From Candidatus Accumulibacter appositus (GTDB taxonomy: Bacteria > Pseudomonadota > Gammaproteobacteria > Burkholderiales > Rhodocyclaceae), in assembly GCA_000585055.1 (NCBI GenBank), contig JEMX01000028.1, forward strand, positions 153,657 through 217,656: 64,000 nucleotides of DNA. The letters run 5' to 3'. The notes beneath the pieces were generated by a model. The model did no database searches. It saw only the letters and a list, made by a program, of their open reading frames with translations, and was not told the origin of the DNA. Position numbers and translations under genes: made by a program. Within the stretch, counting starts at the first letter, position 1. Every line of letters starts with the position of its first letter. This document shows, piece after piece, positions 25,925-34,264 of the stretch.

Positions 25925-27463
25925 ATGCTGCAACTAGCAACGCTCATCAAACACCATGCGCAGTTTCGACCGGATCAGGTAGCGGTCGTTTTCGAGCAGG
26001 ACCGGCTGACCTGGCGCGAGTTCGAGGCGCGCGTCAGCCAATGTGCTCGGCTTCTGACCTGGCTTGGCGTGCGCAAGGGCGATCGCGTGGCGACGGTCTT
26101 GTCGAACTGCCGGGAGCTGCTCGAAGTCTACTGGGCCGTGCCGTCGATCGGCGCCGTTTTGGTGCCGCTCAGTCCCTTGTTGATGCCTTCAGGTCTGAGC
26201 AGTCTGCTGCGCGACTCGGGTGCCCGCTGCCTGGTCACGCAGCGCTCGTTGGCGCCGATGCTCGACCAGGTGCGGGCAGAGCTACCCGAGCTTGTCGCCG
26301 ACCACGTGCTGCTGGTCGACGGTGCGGCCGGCGATTACCCGGACTACGGGTCCTTGCTCAAGACCTGTCCACAAGGCGGCAGCGAGCCGCTGCAGGTCGG
26401 TGCCGACGACCTCTTCAACATCATGTACACCAGTGGCACCACCGGCCTGCCGAAAGGCATCATCCACAGCCATTTCGTGCGCTCGATGTACAGCACGCTG
26501 TTCGCGTCCGCCTGGCGGATGACGTCGGAGTCGGTGGTGCTGCACACCGGTGCAATCGTCTTCAACGGTGCTTTCGTGACCCTGATGCCTTGCTTCTACC
26601 TGGGCGCGCGCTACCTCCTGCAGCGCCAGTTCGACGCCGAGGAGGCGATCGAAATCATCGCCCGCGAGCGGGTCACGCACACCATGATGGTACCGGCACA
26701 GATCATCGCCGTGCTCAATGCAGCGAATTTCGCGCCCGAGAAACTGGCCTCGCTGGAAATGATCCTCTCTCTCGGTGCGCCGCTGTACCAAGAGTACAAG
26801 GACTTGCTCAATCGCCTGCTCCCGGATCGCTTCTACGAGCTCTATGGCCTCACGGAAGGTTTCTGGACCATCCTCGACAAAACGCAGTCGCTACGCAAAT
26901 CCGGTTCGGTCGGTGCTCCACCCGCGTTCTACGAGATGCGCATCGTCCGTGACGACGGCAGCGATGCGCCGGCCGGCGAAGTCGGCGAGATCGTCGGCCG
27001 CGGCCCCTCGCTGATGGGCGGCTACTACGGTCGCCCCGATTTGACCGAGCAGGCGATTCGCGACGGCTGGCTATTCACCGGCGACCTCGGCTATACCGAC
27101 GGCGAAGGCTACCTGTACCTGGTCGATCGCAAGAAGGACATGATCGACAGCGGCGGTGTCAAGGTGTACCCGAAGGACGTCGAGGAGGTCGCCGCTCGCC
27201 ACCCGGCGGTCAGGGAGGTCGCTGTCTTTGGCGTGGCGCACGCGAAATGGGGCGAAACGCCGGTCGCCGCCGTCGTCCTCAATGCCGGTGCCTCGATCAC
27301 CGCTGGCGAACTGCGCGACTGGATCAACGAACGCGTCGGCGCCCGCTACCAACGCCTGCACGCGCTGCAGATCATGGACGACTTCCCGCGCAACGCCGCC
27401 GGCAAGACGCTGAAGCGCGAAATGCGCGACGCCTACCAGGCGGCGGCCGGCGAGGGCGGCTGA
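25925..27463 (+). CDS. AMP-forming acyl-CoA synthetase/ligase
   Basis: 512 residues. The AMP-binding P-loop YTSGTTGLPKGIIHS, the LYGLTEGFW motif, the TGDLGY motif and the C-terminal catalytic lysine region FPRNAAGKTLKR are all present. It activates a carboxylic acid with ATP and CoA; chain length is not readable. I start at 25925 (MLQLATLIKHHAQFRPDQVAVVF) because GAGGAGGAG lies immediately before it; the frame is open to 25709, but those 72 residues are unlike the family. It lies between two PHA-synthase-type genes, so it may feed hydroxyacyl-CoA or fatty acyl-CoA into the PHA pool. Confidence 0.9.
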   Translation: MLQLATLIKHHAQFRPDQVAVVFEQDRLTWREFEARVSQCARLLTWLGVRKGDRVATVLSNCRELLEVYWAVPSIGAVLVPLSPLLMPSGLSSLLRDSGARCLVTQRSLAPMLDQVRAELPELVADHVLLVDGAAGDYPDYGSLLKTCPQGGSEPLQVGADDLFNIMYTSGTTGLPKGIIHSHFVRSMYSTLFASAWRMTSESVVLHTGAIVFNGAFVTLMPCFYLGARYLLQRQFDAEEAIEIIARERVTHTMMVPAQIIAVLNAANFAPEKLASLEMILSLGAPLYQEYKDLLNRLLPDRFYELYGLTEGFWTILDKTQSLRKSGSVGAPPAFYEMRIVRDDGSDAPAGEVGEIVGRGPSLMGGYYGRPDLTEQAIRDGWLFTGDLGYTDGEGYLYLVDRKKDMIDSGGVKVYPKDVEEVAARHPAVREVAVFGVAHAKWGETPVAAVVLNAGASITAGELRDWINERVGARYQRLHALQIMDDFPRNAAGKTLKREMRDAYQAAAGEGG

Positions 27464-27676
27464 GCGCACGGCGACGGGCCTTCGGCGGGAGCTGTGCGAT
27501 GAGCCGTGCCGCCGTCTGCGGAGGTCGCGGTGGTGTGGCGCTCGGGTAGCGCCACCAGTCACCGCCCGCAACGGGTAGTTTGGCCGCGTCACCTGGGCAG
27601 TTACCTCCTCAATTCGGCGCCCGAAAGGGTCCGCCTGATTCGGTCAGGATAGACCGCGGCAGCCGAAAGCGATGGC

Positions 27677-29839
27677 TTACTGCTGCAGGACGTAGGTGCC
27701 CGGGCTGTCGCAGAGCGGCTCGTAGCCTTTTTCGGCGGCGCCCATCGCCGGTGGCGCTGCGCGGCCCGACGAGTGTGCTTCCAGCCACTGCTGCCAGGCG
27801 GGCCACCACGAGCCTTCCGATTTCGGCGTGCGTTCCTTCCAGGTTTCCGGGTCGATGCAGCGGTCGCCTTCGTGGCAGACGCTGAGCTGGTAGGAGCGGC
27901 GCGGGTGGCCCGGTTCGTTGACGATGCCGACGTTGTGGCCGCCGCTGGTGAGGACGAACGTCAGCTCGGTGGCGTCGCTTTGCAGGTGCAGCTTGTAGAC
28001 CGAGTGCCAGGGGGCGACGTGGTCGCCGGCCGCGGCGACAGCGAAGATTGGGCAGTGGATGTCGCTGATCGAGATGGCGCGCCCTTCGACCATGTACTTG
28101 CCTTGGAAAAGTTCATTGTCCACGTATAGCCGGCGCAGCAGTTCGGAGTGCTGGCGATAGGGCATGCGCGTGCCGTCGGCGTTCCAGGCCATCAGGTCGA
28201 ACATCGGCTCGCGGTGTCCGAGGTAGTACTCGCGGACCATTTTCGACCAGATCAGGTCGGCCGATTTGAGGACCTGGAAGCCGCCGGAAACCTGCTTGTG
28301 ATCGAGGTAGCCTGTCTGCCACATCATGTCTTCGAGCAGTGTCACTTCGCTGGCGTCCATGAAGACGTTGATTTCGCCGACTTCGGTGAAGTCGGTCATG
28401 GTGGTGAACAGAGTGACGCTGGCCAGACGCTCGTCGCCGTCGCGCGCCATGGCAGCGGCGGTGATGGTCAGCAGGATGCCGCCCAGACAGTAACCGGCGG
28501 CGTGGATCTTGAGCCCGGGTTGCAGCTCGGAGATGACCTCGATGGCCGCCAGCGTGCCGTGTCGGCGGTAGTCCTCCATGCCCAGGTTGCGGTGCTCGGG
28601 ACCGGGGTTGAGCCAGGAAACCATGTACACGGAATGGCCGCGGTCGACGAGGTACTTGACCAGCGAGTTGTGCGGCGAGAGGTCGAGGATGTAGTACTTC
28701 ATCATCCACGCCGATTGCATCAGCACGGGTTCGCGGTGCACCGTATCGGTGGTCGGCGCATACTGAATCAGCTCGATCAGGTGATTGCGGTAGACCACCT
28801 TGCCGGGCGTGACGGCGAGGTTCTCACCGACGCGGAAGGCTTCGACGCCGGCGGGCGCTTCGTTGCGCAGGGAGCGTTTGAAGTCCTCGCGGTAGTTGCT
28901 TGCGCCGCGAAGCAGATTGGCGCCGCGCTCATTGATCGTCGCTTCGGCGATCTCGGGGTTCAGGAAGGGGAGGTTGCATGGTGCCGTCATGTCCAGGATC
29001 TGGCGGGCGGTGAAGGAGACGGCGGCCTGACTGTGTTTCGAGATGCCGCGGACGTCGGTGGTCGCGTTGTGCCACCACTGCTGATTGAGCAGGAAGCCCT
29101 GGTAGATGACGTTGTAGGGAAAACGCTGCCAGCCGGGATGGTCGAAACGATGATCGCCGGGGAGTGGCTGGATGCACGGCTCGGCGTTGCCGGTGACCGC
29201 CGATGTCAGGGCGTAGCTGCCCAGACGCATGGCTTTGCGTGTCGCCTTGGCGGCCAATTGGAACTGTTTTCCGGGTGAAGAAGCCAGGTGCACCATCCAG
29301 TCGAGGTAGGCCATGGCTAGCGACGCCGGAGAAATGCCTCCGCTAAGTTTGCCGAGCGCGACATTGGTCATGCGGTCGATTTCTTCGAGTGCGCTGGAGT
29401 CGAGGAGGTGGCGATCACCGAGGCGGCGAGACAGGTCTGCGTGCGCTGGGGTGGCGGCGGTCGCGCCGGGTGTCGTTGCTGCTTTCGCCCCGGCTTTGAG
29501 GTCCGTCGCCACGTTCCGGGCCGCTCCGGTCGTCGCCGGCGCCTTGGCCGACTTGCTCTGCCGGGTCGCTCTGGGTCGGCGCTCGTTGGCTGCCGTGCTT
29601 TCTGCTTCGCCGGTCGGTGGGATGCTGCTTGCCGCAGCTTCGCCTGCTCCCGGGGTTGTTACGGAGCTGGGAGCCGGTTTCTTGCGGCTCGTCGCGCCTG
29701 CTCTGGGGCGCCGCTTGGCAAGCGGCTTGTTGCTGGCGCCGGTGCCTGAGGGGCCGCTCGGCAGGCTGGTCGATGCGCCATCTTCCGTGGCTTCCGCGTC
29801 GGTGGAGGGTGGCAGGGTGTTCTCAGGATTTTCGCTCAT
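27677..29839 (-). CDS. phaC: PHA synthase, class I type, with long Ala/Lys-rich N-terminal extension
   Basis: 720 residues, against about 560-600 for typical class I enzymes. Residues 1-135 are low-complexity, rich in Ala, Thr, Pro, Lys and Arg (for example KPLAKRRPRAGATSRKKPA and RRPRATRQSKSAK). The synthase proper follows: PhaC_N region about 140-370, DLSPHNSLVKYLVDRGHSVYMVSW, nucleophile Cys451 in GYCLGG, Asp in AAAGDHVAPW, and His in SGGHNVGIVNEPGHP. It polymerises (R)-3-hydroxyacyl-CoA on the granule surface. The extension resembles the lysine/alanine tails of nucleoid-binding granule proteins such as PhaM, so it may tether granules to DNA (inference). Start at 29839, with GGAAG upstream. 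Confidence 0.92.
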   Translation of the reverse strand: MSENPENTLPPSTDAEATEDGASTSLPSGPSGTGASNKPLAKRRPRAGATSRKKPAPSSVTTPGAGEAAASSIPPTGEAESTAANERRPRATRQSKSAKAPATTGAARNVATDLKAGAKAATTPGATAATPAHADLSRRLGDRHLLDSSALEEIDRMTNVALGKLSGGISPASLAMAYLDWMVHLASSPGKQFQLAAKATRKAMRLGSYALTSAVTGNAEPCIQPLPGDHRFDHPGWQRFPYNVIYQGFLLNQQWWHNATTDVRGISKHSQAAVSFTARQILDMTAPCNLPFLNPEIAEATINERGANLLRGASNYREDFKRSLRNEAPAGVEAFRVGENLAVTPGKVVYRNHLIELIQYAPTTDTVHREPVLMQSAWMMKYYILDLSPHNSLVKYLVDRGHSVYMVSWLNPGPEHRNLGMEDYRRHGTLAAIEVISELQPGLKIHAAGYCLGGILLTITAAAMARDGDERLASVTLFTTMTDFTEVGEINVFMDASEVTLLEDMMWQTGYLDHKQVSGGFQVLKSADLIWSKMVREYYLGHREPMFDLMAWNADGTRMPYRQHSELLRRLYVDNELFQGKYMVEGRAISISDIHCPIFAVAAAGDHVAPWHSVYKLHLQSDATELTFVLTSGGHNVGIVNEPGHPRRSYQLSVCHEGDRCIDPETWKERTPKSEGSWWPAWQQWLEAHSSGRAAPPAMGAAEKGYEPLCDSPGTYVLQQ

Positions 29840-29998
29840 GGGATTTCTTCCAATGTCTGGCGGAGCGTCCGAAAGTCGTGGCCGCGAAGCGCTTCGCCGA
29901 AAGCAAAAATGCTAAGGCACACGAGGCGGCGGCGGCCTGATCCAGGTCAACTGCAAGGACTCTCGCGGCGCCCGCGGAGGGCTCGCGAGTTCGAGCAG

Positions 29999-30085
29999 CC
30001 TGTCGGACTTAACGCCAGCTAGATCCGGGTGCTCGAAACTGCTTGTTATCTGTATGTGGATCCGGCGTGGGGAAAGTCCGACAGG
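29999..30085. repeat. long inverted repeat upstream of phaC
   Basis: Perfect 12-base arms (CCTGTCGGACTT at 29999-30010 and its complement at 30074-30085) enclose 63 bases, with further inner pairing (ACGCC/GGCGT and GATCC/GGATC). It could be a mobile miniature element, a dispersed palindromic repeat or a strong transcript hairpin. It sits about 160 bases upstream of phaC. Confidence 0.6.
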
Positions 30086-30814
30086 TCGCCAGCGACGTCG
30101 TCGCCCGGCGGATGGCTTGCGGGAAGCTTCGCCCGTTTGTCTTGGGATTGGCTCTACGCCATGTGTGGCAATTGGTTGTTTTTTTAGCCAATCAATACCC
30201 TAGGATCAGCTCTCGAAACCGCAGCTCGGCTCGTTCGCGGGGAGTGGGCCGCGAAGGGGGGCGAAAGGGGGCGCAGCGCAGGCGGCCCACGGTTGGCGGG
30301 GAAGCGCCGAAAACGGCGCGGCCTCTTGGCGGAGCACTCACTGCGTCGCTTGCACCCAAACGGGGCGGAGGAGCCGGCTGGCAGCGTCGCAATGCAGAAG
30401 GATAGTGCCAAGGCGCTGTGCCCAAGGTCCCGCGAAGCCTGGAAATACAGGCTTGATGACAAACGGCACGGGCGTGGGCCGCATCCCGTCGAACCGGGCA
30501 CACTACTTGCTTTGGAACTCCTATTCTACGAGGAGAAGGGCATGGCCAGCATTCCTCCGTCCGGTCGGCGACTTGCGCCGCGCCGCCGCCAACACCTCTA
30601 TAAATCCCAGCTCGCTTGGGTAACAATGCAGCAGCCAAATGGGTACCCCTGCGGTAATCCCATCAAGACGGTAGTTGATAGTAGTAAATCAGCCTTTAGA
30701 TGAACTTAATGCTATTTTTCATAGCAGTCTATTCATAAAAGGATGAGTAAGTGCCGAAAACGGGGGGGTTTATCTCCTGCCGACAACCGATGTAACAACA
30801 CGGAGAAATATGAT
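30086..30814. other. intergenic region at the start of the TRAP island
   Basis: No gene can be supported. Two frames of about 140 codons run through 30190-30700 on opposite strands, with compositions (Arg/Pro/Ala-rich, no family) that look like chance. From about 30590 the sequence becomes AT-rich. A small hairpin with arms TGCTAT/ATAGCA (30710-30726) lies upstream of dctP and could be an operator. Confidence 0.5.
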
Positions 30815-31853
30815 ATGCTGAAATTGCGAAAGATAATGACGACTTTGGTGCTAGCCGCCACGTTGCTTTCAGGTCTTATAGCGGCCCAGGTGTCCGCGGC
30901 CGATTATAACTGGCGTTTCGCTAACCTCTACGGGCGTGGCACAGCATTCGGTACGCTCTATGAAAAGCTGGGCAGTAATATCGAATCGATGTCCGCCGGT
31001 CGTATCAAAGTGCAGGTGCTTTATTCGGGTGAAGGCGTCGGCACGACGGGCCTTCTGAGTGCGGTAAAATCAGGACTGATCACCATGGGGGCACCTTTCC
31101 AGTCGATGCATGCGGGTGAACTGCCCGCCGGCATAGTGGAGATCGGGCTGCCGGGCGGAACCGATGATACGGGGGCTGCCGGGCGGAACCGATGATACGG
31201 CCGAACTGTACAAGCTGTTTCATGAGAAGGGCTGGGACAAAGTGCTGGAAAAAGCCTACGGCTCTCAGGGGTTGGTGTGGCTGGAGCCCTACATTCAGCC
31301 GCCGGTATATGTAATCACCAAGAATCCGATCAATTCCATCGCCGATTTCAAAGGCCTGAAAATCCGTGCGCCGGGTGCCTATGGAAAATTCCTGCGTAAT
31401 CTGGGCGCGTCACCGGTGTCGCTGGCGTGGAACGAGATCTACACGAGCATGGCAACCGGTGTCATCGACGGTTCTATCGGCAGCAACATGATTGACCACC
31501 GTGATGGCAACCATGTGGAAGTGGCCAAGTACATGTACCGCTTGCCGCTCGCAGGCGCACAGGTGCTGCCGATCATTGTAAATCGCGCTGCCTGGAAAAA
31601 GCTGCCGGCAGATTTGCAGGATGTGGTGCGTAAGGCCACGGTGATACATGCCGAGGAGCAGCTTGCAATGTCCAAGAAGTGGGAATCCGAAGCGGTTGCC
31701 GAAATGGAGAAAAAAGGTTTGCTGTGGAGCCCGGAACCGTCCGAGGCAGATCGCAAGGCCTGGGCGGCTGCCGGCGCCAGCCTGTTGGATGAATATGCTG
31801 CCCAGGACAAATACAGCAAGCAGCTAATTGATATCATGAAAAACAAAAAGTAA
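30815..31853 (+). pseudogene. dctP: TRAP transporter substrate-binding protein DctP, frameshifted
   Basis: The N-terminal part (from MLKLRKIMTTLVLAATLLSGLIAAQVSAA, a signal peptide) and the C-terminal part (from TAELYKLFHEKGWDKV) together make one DctP of about 337 residues. An exact 28-base tandem duplication at 31145-31200 shifts the frame: the first part ends after 31185 with GTDDTGAAGRNR, while the second stays open to 31853. Removing one copy restores EIGLPGGTDDTAELYKLF without loss. DctP captures the solute in the periplasm for DctQM. Typical DctP features remain (GLKIRAPGAYGKFLRNLG and TGVIDGS). It is either a recent inactivation or an assembly artefact. Start at 30815, with GGAG about nine bases upstream. 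Confidence 0.85.
31145..31200 (+). repeat. exact 28-base tandem duplication in dctP
   Basis: Positions 31145-31172 and 31173-31200 are identical, both beginning GGGCTGCCGGGCGG. Because 28 is not divisible by three, the duplication breaks the reading frame. Confidence 0.95.
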
Positions 31854-31940
31854 TCTCGATCTCGCGTTTAAACGCACCCTTCATTGGCAAGTAACGTATG
31901 AAGGGTGACTTGCACATCACCTGAAAAGCAGGCAGATGGC

Positions 31941-32209
31941 GCTCTCACTTCCGGTGTCCGATCATCAGTTGGGCAACCGGAAGTCGAGAGAGCAGCAAGC
32001 GTACTAAGAGTACGCGAATGCGTTCGGAAGGCGGCTGAACGGCAAGGACGTCTCCAGAAGGTTCTGGAACGATGGCGGTCTGAGCAGCGAGTCACCGGCC
32101 AAACAGCGTTACTTTCGCCAAACTCCTGAAACTACCACGCAGCAGGGTTTTTCCGAAGGGCCTTGGTCCGTGATGCTTATTGAGGGTTGTCCCCTCGGTA
32201 ATCCCTGCT
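31941..32209 (+). ncRNA. stem-loop-rich non-coding element between dctP and dctQ
   Basis: The 473-base gap after dctP holds a dense series of inverted repeats: ACTTCCGGT/ACCGGAAGT (31947-31984, extended by outer GCTCTC/GAGAGC arms at 31941 and 31988), GCGTACT/AGTACGC (31999-32015), CCAGAA/TTCTGG (32054-32067), AGCAGGG/CCCTGCT (32141-32209) and GAGGG/CCCTC (32182-32196). Coding frames across it are unconvincing. The string of stems around AACCGGAAGTCGAGAGAGC resembles, from memory, domain I of bacterial group II introns, but no intron-encoded protein or domain V is visible. A riboswitch, an mRNA-processing element protecting dctP, or an intron remnant are all possible. Confidence 0.4.
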
Positions 32210-32326
32210 AGCAATTTTCCAGTGGGTCAGTGAAAAGCGTTGGTGTAGGACAGCAGGATCGCCGATCTCTCGACGCTGGCTATACGCTCTTTTCGACTTA
32301 TAATCTTTGGCATTGCAGGTGTCTGA

Positions 32327-32869
32327 ATGACCTTAACTGCTTTGAAAATGTTATGCCGCGGCATAGATCTTGTTGTCATGCTCATGGGCAGGGCAGCCTC
32401 ATACCTGATGCCGATGCTGGCGTTCGTGGTCGCGTATGAAGTTTTCTCCCGCTACTTCCTCAATAGTCCAACTATTTGGGCCTTCGATCTATCGCTGTTC
32501 ATGTTTGGCTATGTCGCTGCACTCGGCGGTGCCTATGCGCAGCAGAAAAAAGCGCATATCAATGTGGACATCCTATATGCGCACGTCCACAAGAATACCC
32601 GCCAGGTTTTCGATTTGATATCTTACTCTCTTGGTATTTTCTTTCTTTGGATTGTTTTGGATATGAGTATCGGAAAGTTACTGGAGGCGATTGAGTTCGA
32701 TTATCGGCGAGAAAGCGAGTGGGCGCCGCCGATGTACCATTTCTGGATCATGTCGATAATCGCTTGCGGATTGTTCATTGCCCAGTTGGGCCGGGACATG
32801 CTGGTCGCCATATACTACCTATTCACAGGCAAGGATCTCCTTGCGCAGGGGGATTCTGATGGGAATTGA
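32327..32869 (+). CDS. dctQ: TRAP transporter small membrane subunit
   Basis: 180 residues with four predicted transmembrane helices and the family pattern (LAFVVAYEVFSRYFLNSPTIWAFDLSLFMFGYVAALGGAYAQQKKAHINVDIL). DctQ pairs with DctM to form the sodium-driven membrane part. The gene is visibly more AT-rich than the rest of the window (32581-32700 has 49 G or C in 120). It overlaps dctM by 11 bases. Start at 32327 with a weak AGGTG site. Confidence 0.9.
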   Translation: MTLTALKMLCRGIDLVVMLMGRAASYLMPMLAFVVAYEVFSRYFLNSPTIWAFDLSLFMFGYVAALGGAYAQQKKAHINVDILYAHVHKNTRQVFDLISYSLGIFFLWIVLDMSIGKLLEAIEFDYRRESEWAPPMYHFWIMSIIACGLFIAQLGRDMLVAIYYLFTGKDLLAQGDSDGN

Positions 32870-34190
32870 AGCGCTTACCGGCGTATTGCTTCTTTGTGTA
32901 CTGGTATTTTTCGCGCTCGGTGCGCCGGTTGCACTGGCACTCGGCGGCATTGCCATGTCAATTGGGTACATGGTCTGGGGTGATGGTATATTTAATGTCA
33001 TACCTACGACGCTCGAGGCAACCTATTTCAGTTTCGTGCTGCTGGCTATCCCGCTCTATATCTATATGGGGCAACTTCTCACCAAGTCCGGAATTGGTGA
33101 CGCGATGTTCAACGCCACTCAGATGGTCATTGGAAAAGTGCGGGGTTCGCTGGCGATCAGTGTGATCGGCGTCTGCTCGATGATCGGCGCGATGGTAGGG
33201 ATCATCGGTGCCGGAATCATGACCTCAGGCAGTATCGCGCTGAAACCGATGCTGGACCGCGGATACAACCGGCAACTGGCCTTGGGTGTGATAATGGCGG
33301 GTGGTGCGCTAGGTATTCTGATTCCACCCAGTATCCCGATGATCATGTTTGCCGCCACGACCCAGAACTCCGTTGGCCGTATGTTCCTGGGGGCAATGAT
33401 GCCTGCCCTTTTGACCATCGCCATGCTGATTGTCTATGTGGTGATTAGTTGCCGACTTGACCCGAGCAGGGCGCCATTGGACCGTGAGCAGGAGGATGTC
33501 CCGGAACTCAGCGCCAAAGAAAAATTCAGGATTGCGCGTGACGGATTCTTCGCGATCCTGTTGATCGTTGCCGTGCTTGGTAGCATTATTTCTGGGATCG
33601 CAACGCCGACCGAGTCGGGAGCCATCGGCGTGGTCGGTGCGATCCTACTGGCTATTCTGTTCAAGCGTTTTAAGCTCGATATGTTCCGCACGGCCGGGAT
33701 GCACACGGCGACTTTGGTCAGCGTTGCGATGTGGATCATCTTTGGTGCGTCGGTATTCAGCAATTTTCATCTGCTGATGGGCGTACAGGCGATGGTGGCG
33801 GATTTTACCGGCAGCCTAGATCTGCCTCCGTTAGCGATTGTCATCATGTTTCAGATCATTATGCTGTTGCTCGGCTTCATCATTGATGAATTCATTATCG
33901 TGCTGATGTGCGCCCCCCTGTTTACACCGATTGTAGTGTCCATGGGATATGACCCTATCTGGTTCGGGGTGCTGATGATCATCAATATTCTGGTCGCAGT
34001 GCAGACACCCCCTTACGGATTTGCGCTTTTTTATCTGAAGGGAATAGCGCCGGCCGATGTCAGTATGGCCGACATTTACCGGTCGGTCGCGCCCTTCATC
34101 ATGGTCAACCTGGTGGTCCTCGTGCTGTGCATGATTTTTCCGCAGATCATTCTTTGGCTGCCCAATTTGGTGATGGGCGGACCAGGGTAA
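32859..34190 (+). CDS. dctM: TRAP transporter large permease subunit
   Basis: 443 residues with about twelve transmembrane helices. Diagnostic segments include AVLGSIISGIATPTESGAIGVVGAI, the GILIPPSIPMIMFA loop and the C-terminal TPPYGFALFYLKGIAP. It is the ion-coupled permease of a tripartite ATP-independent transporter. AGGGGGA precedes the ATG at 32859; the frame is open upstream to 32778. Its cognate dctP is frameshifted, so transport may be lost unless another binding protein substitutes. The solute is unknown; organic acids are usual. Confidence 0.93.
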   Translation: MGIEALTGVLLLCVLVFFALGAPVALALGGIAMSIGYMVWGDGIFNVIPTTLEATYFSFVLLAIPLYIYMGQLLTKSGIGDAMFNATQMVIGKVRGSLAISVIGVCSMIGAMVGIIGAGIMTSGSIALKPMLDRGYNRQLALGVIMAGGALGILIPPSIPMIMFAATTQNSVGRMFLGAMMPALLTIAMLIVYVVISCRLDPSRAPLDREQEDVPELSAKEKFRIARDGFFAILLIVAVLGSIISGIATPTESGAIGVVGAILLAILFKRFKLDMFRTAGMHTATLVSVAMWIIFGASVFSNFHLLMGVQAMVADFTGSLDLPPLAIVIMFQIIMLLLGFIIDEFIIVLMCAPLFTPIVVSMGYDPIWFGVLMIINILVAVQTPPYGFALFYLKGIAPADVSMADIYRSVAPFIMVNLVVLVLCMIFPQIILWLPNLVMGGPG

Positions 34191-34264
34191 GTCGCTGTCC
34201 TGATGCGGTTTACGCTCGAATGGTGCTCGGAGGAGGCGCCGCACGCATGTGTGCAGCGGTGTGG

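Noticed and set aside
25699..26952. Long plus-strand frame overlapping the acyl-CoA ligase
   Set aside because: Out-of-frame Arg/Gly-rich reading of the ligase gene.
30192..30703. Two opposing frames upstream of dctP considered as transposase remnants
   Set aside because: No recognisable transposase motif and mutually overlapping; composition suggests chance.
31905..32129. 74-codon frame in the dctP-dctQ gap
   Set aside because: It covers the stem-loop array, has no ribosome site and no protein-like pattern; an RNA explanation fits better.
31854..32326. Definite group II intron
   Set aside because: Stem-loops are suggestive, but no domain V, boundaries or intron-encoded protein could be recognised, so it is kept only as a hypothesis.
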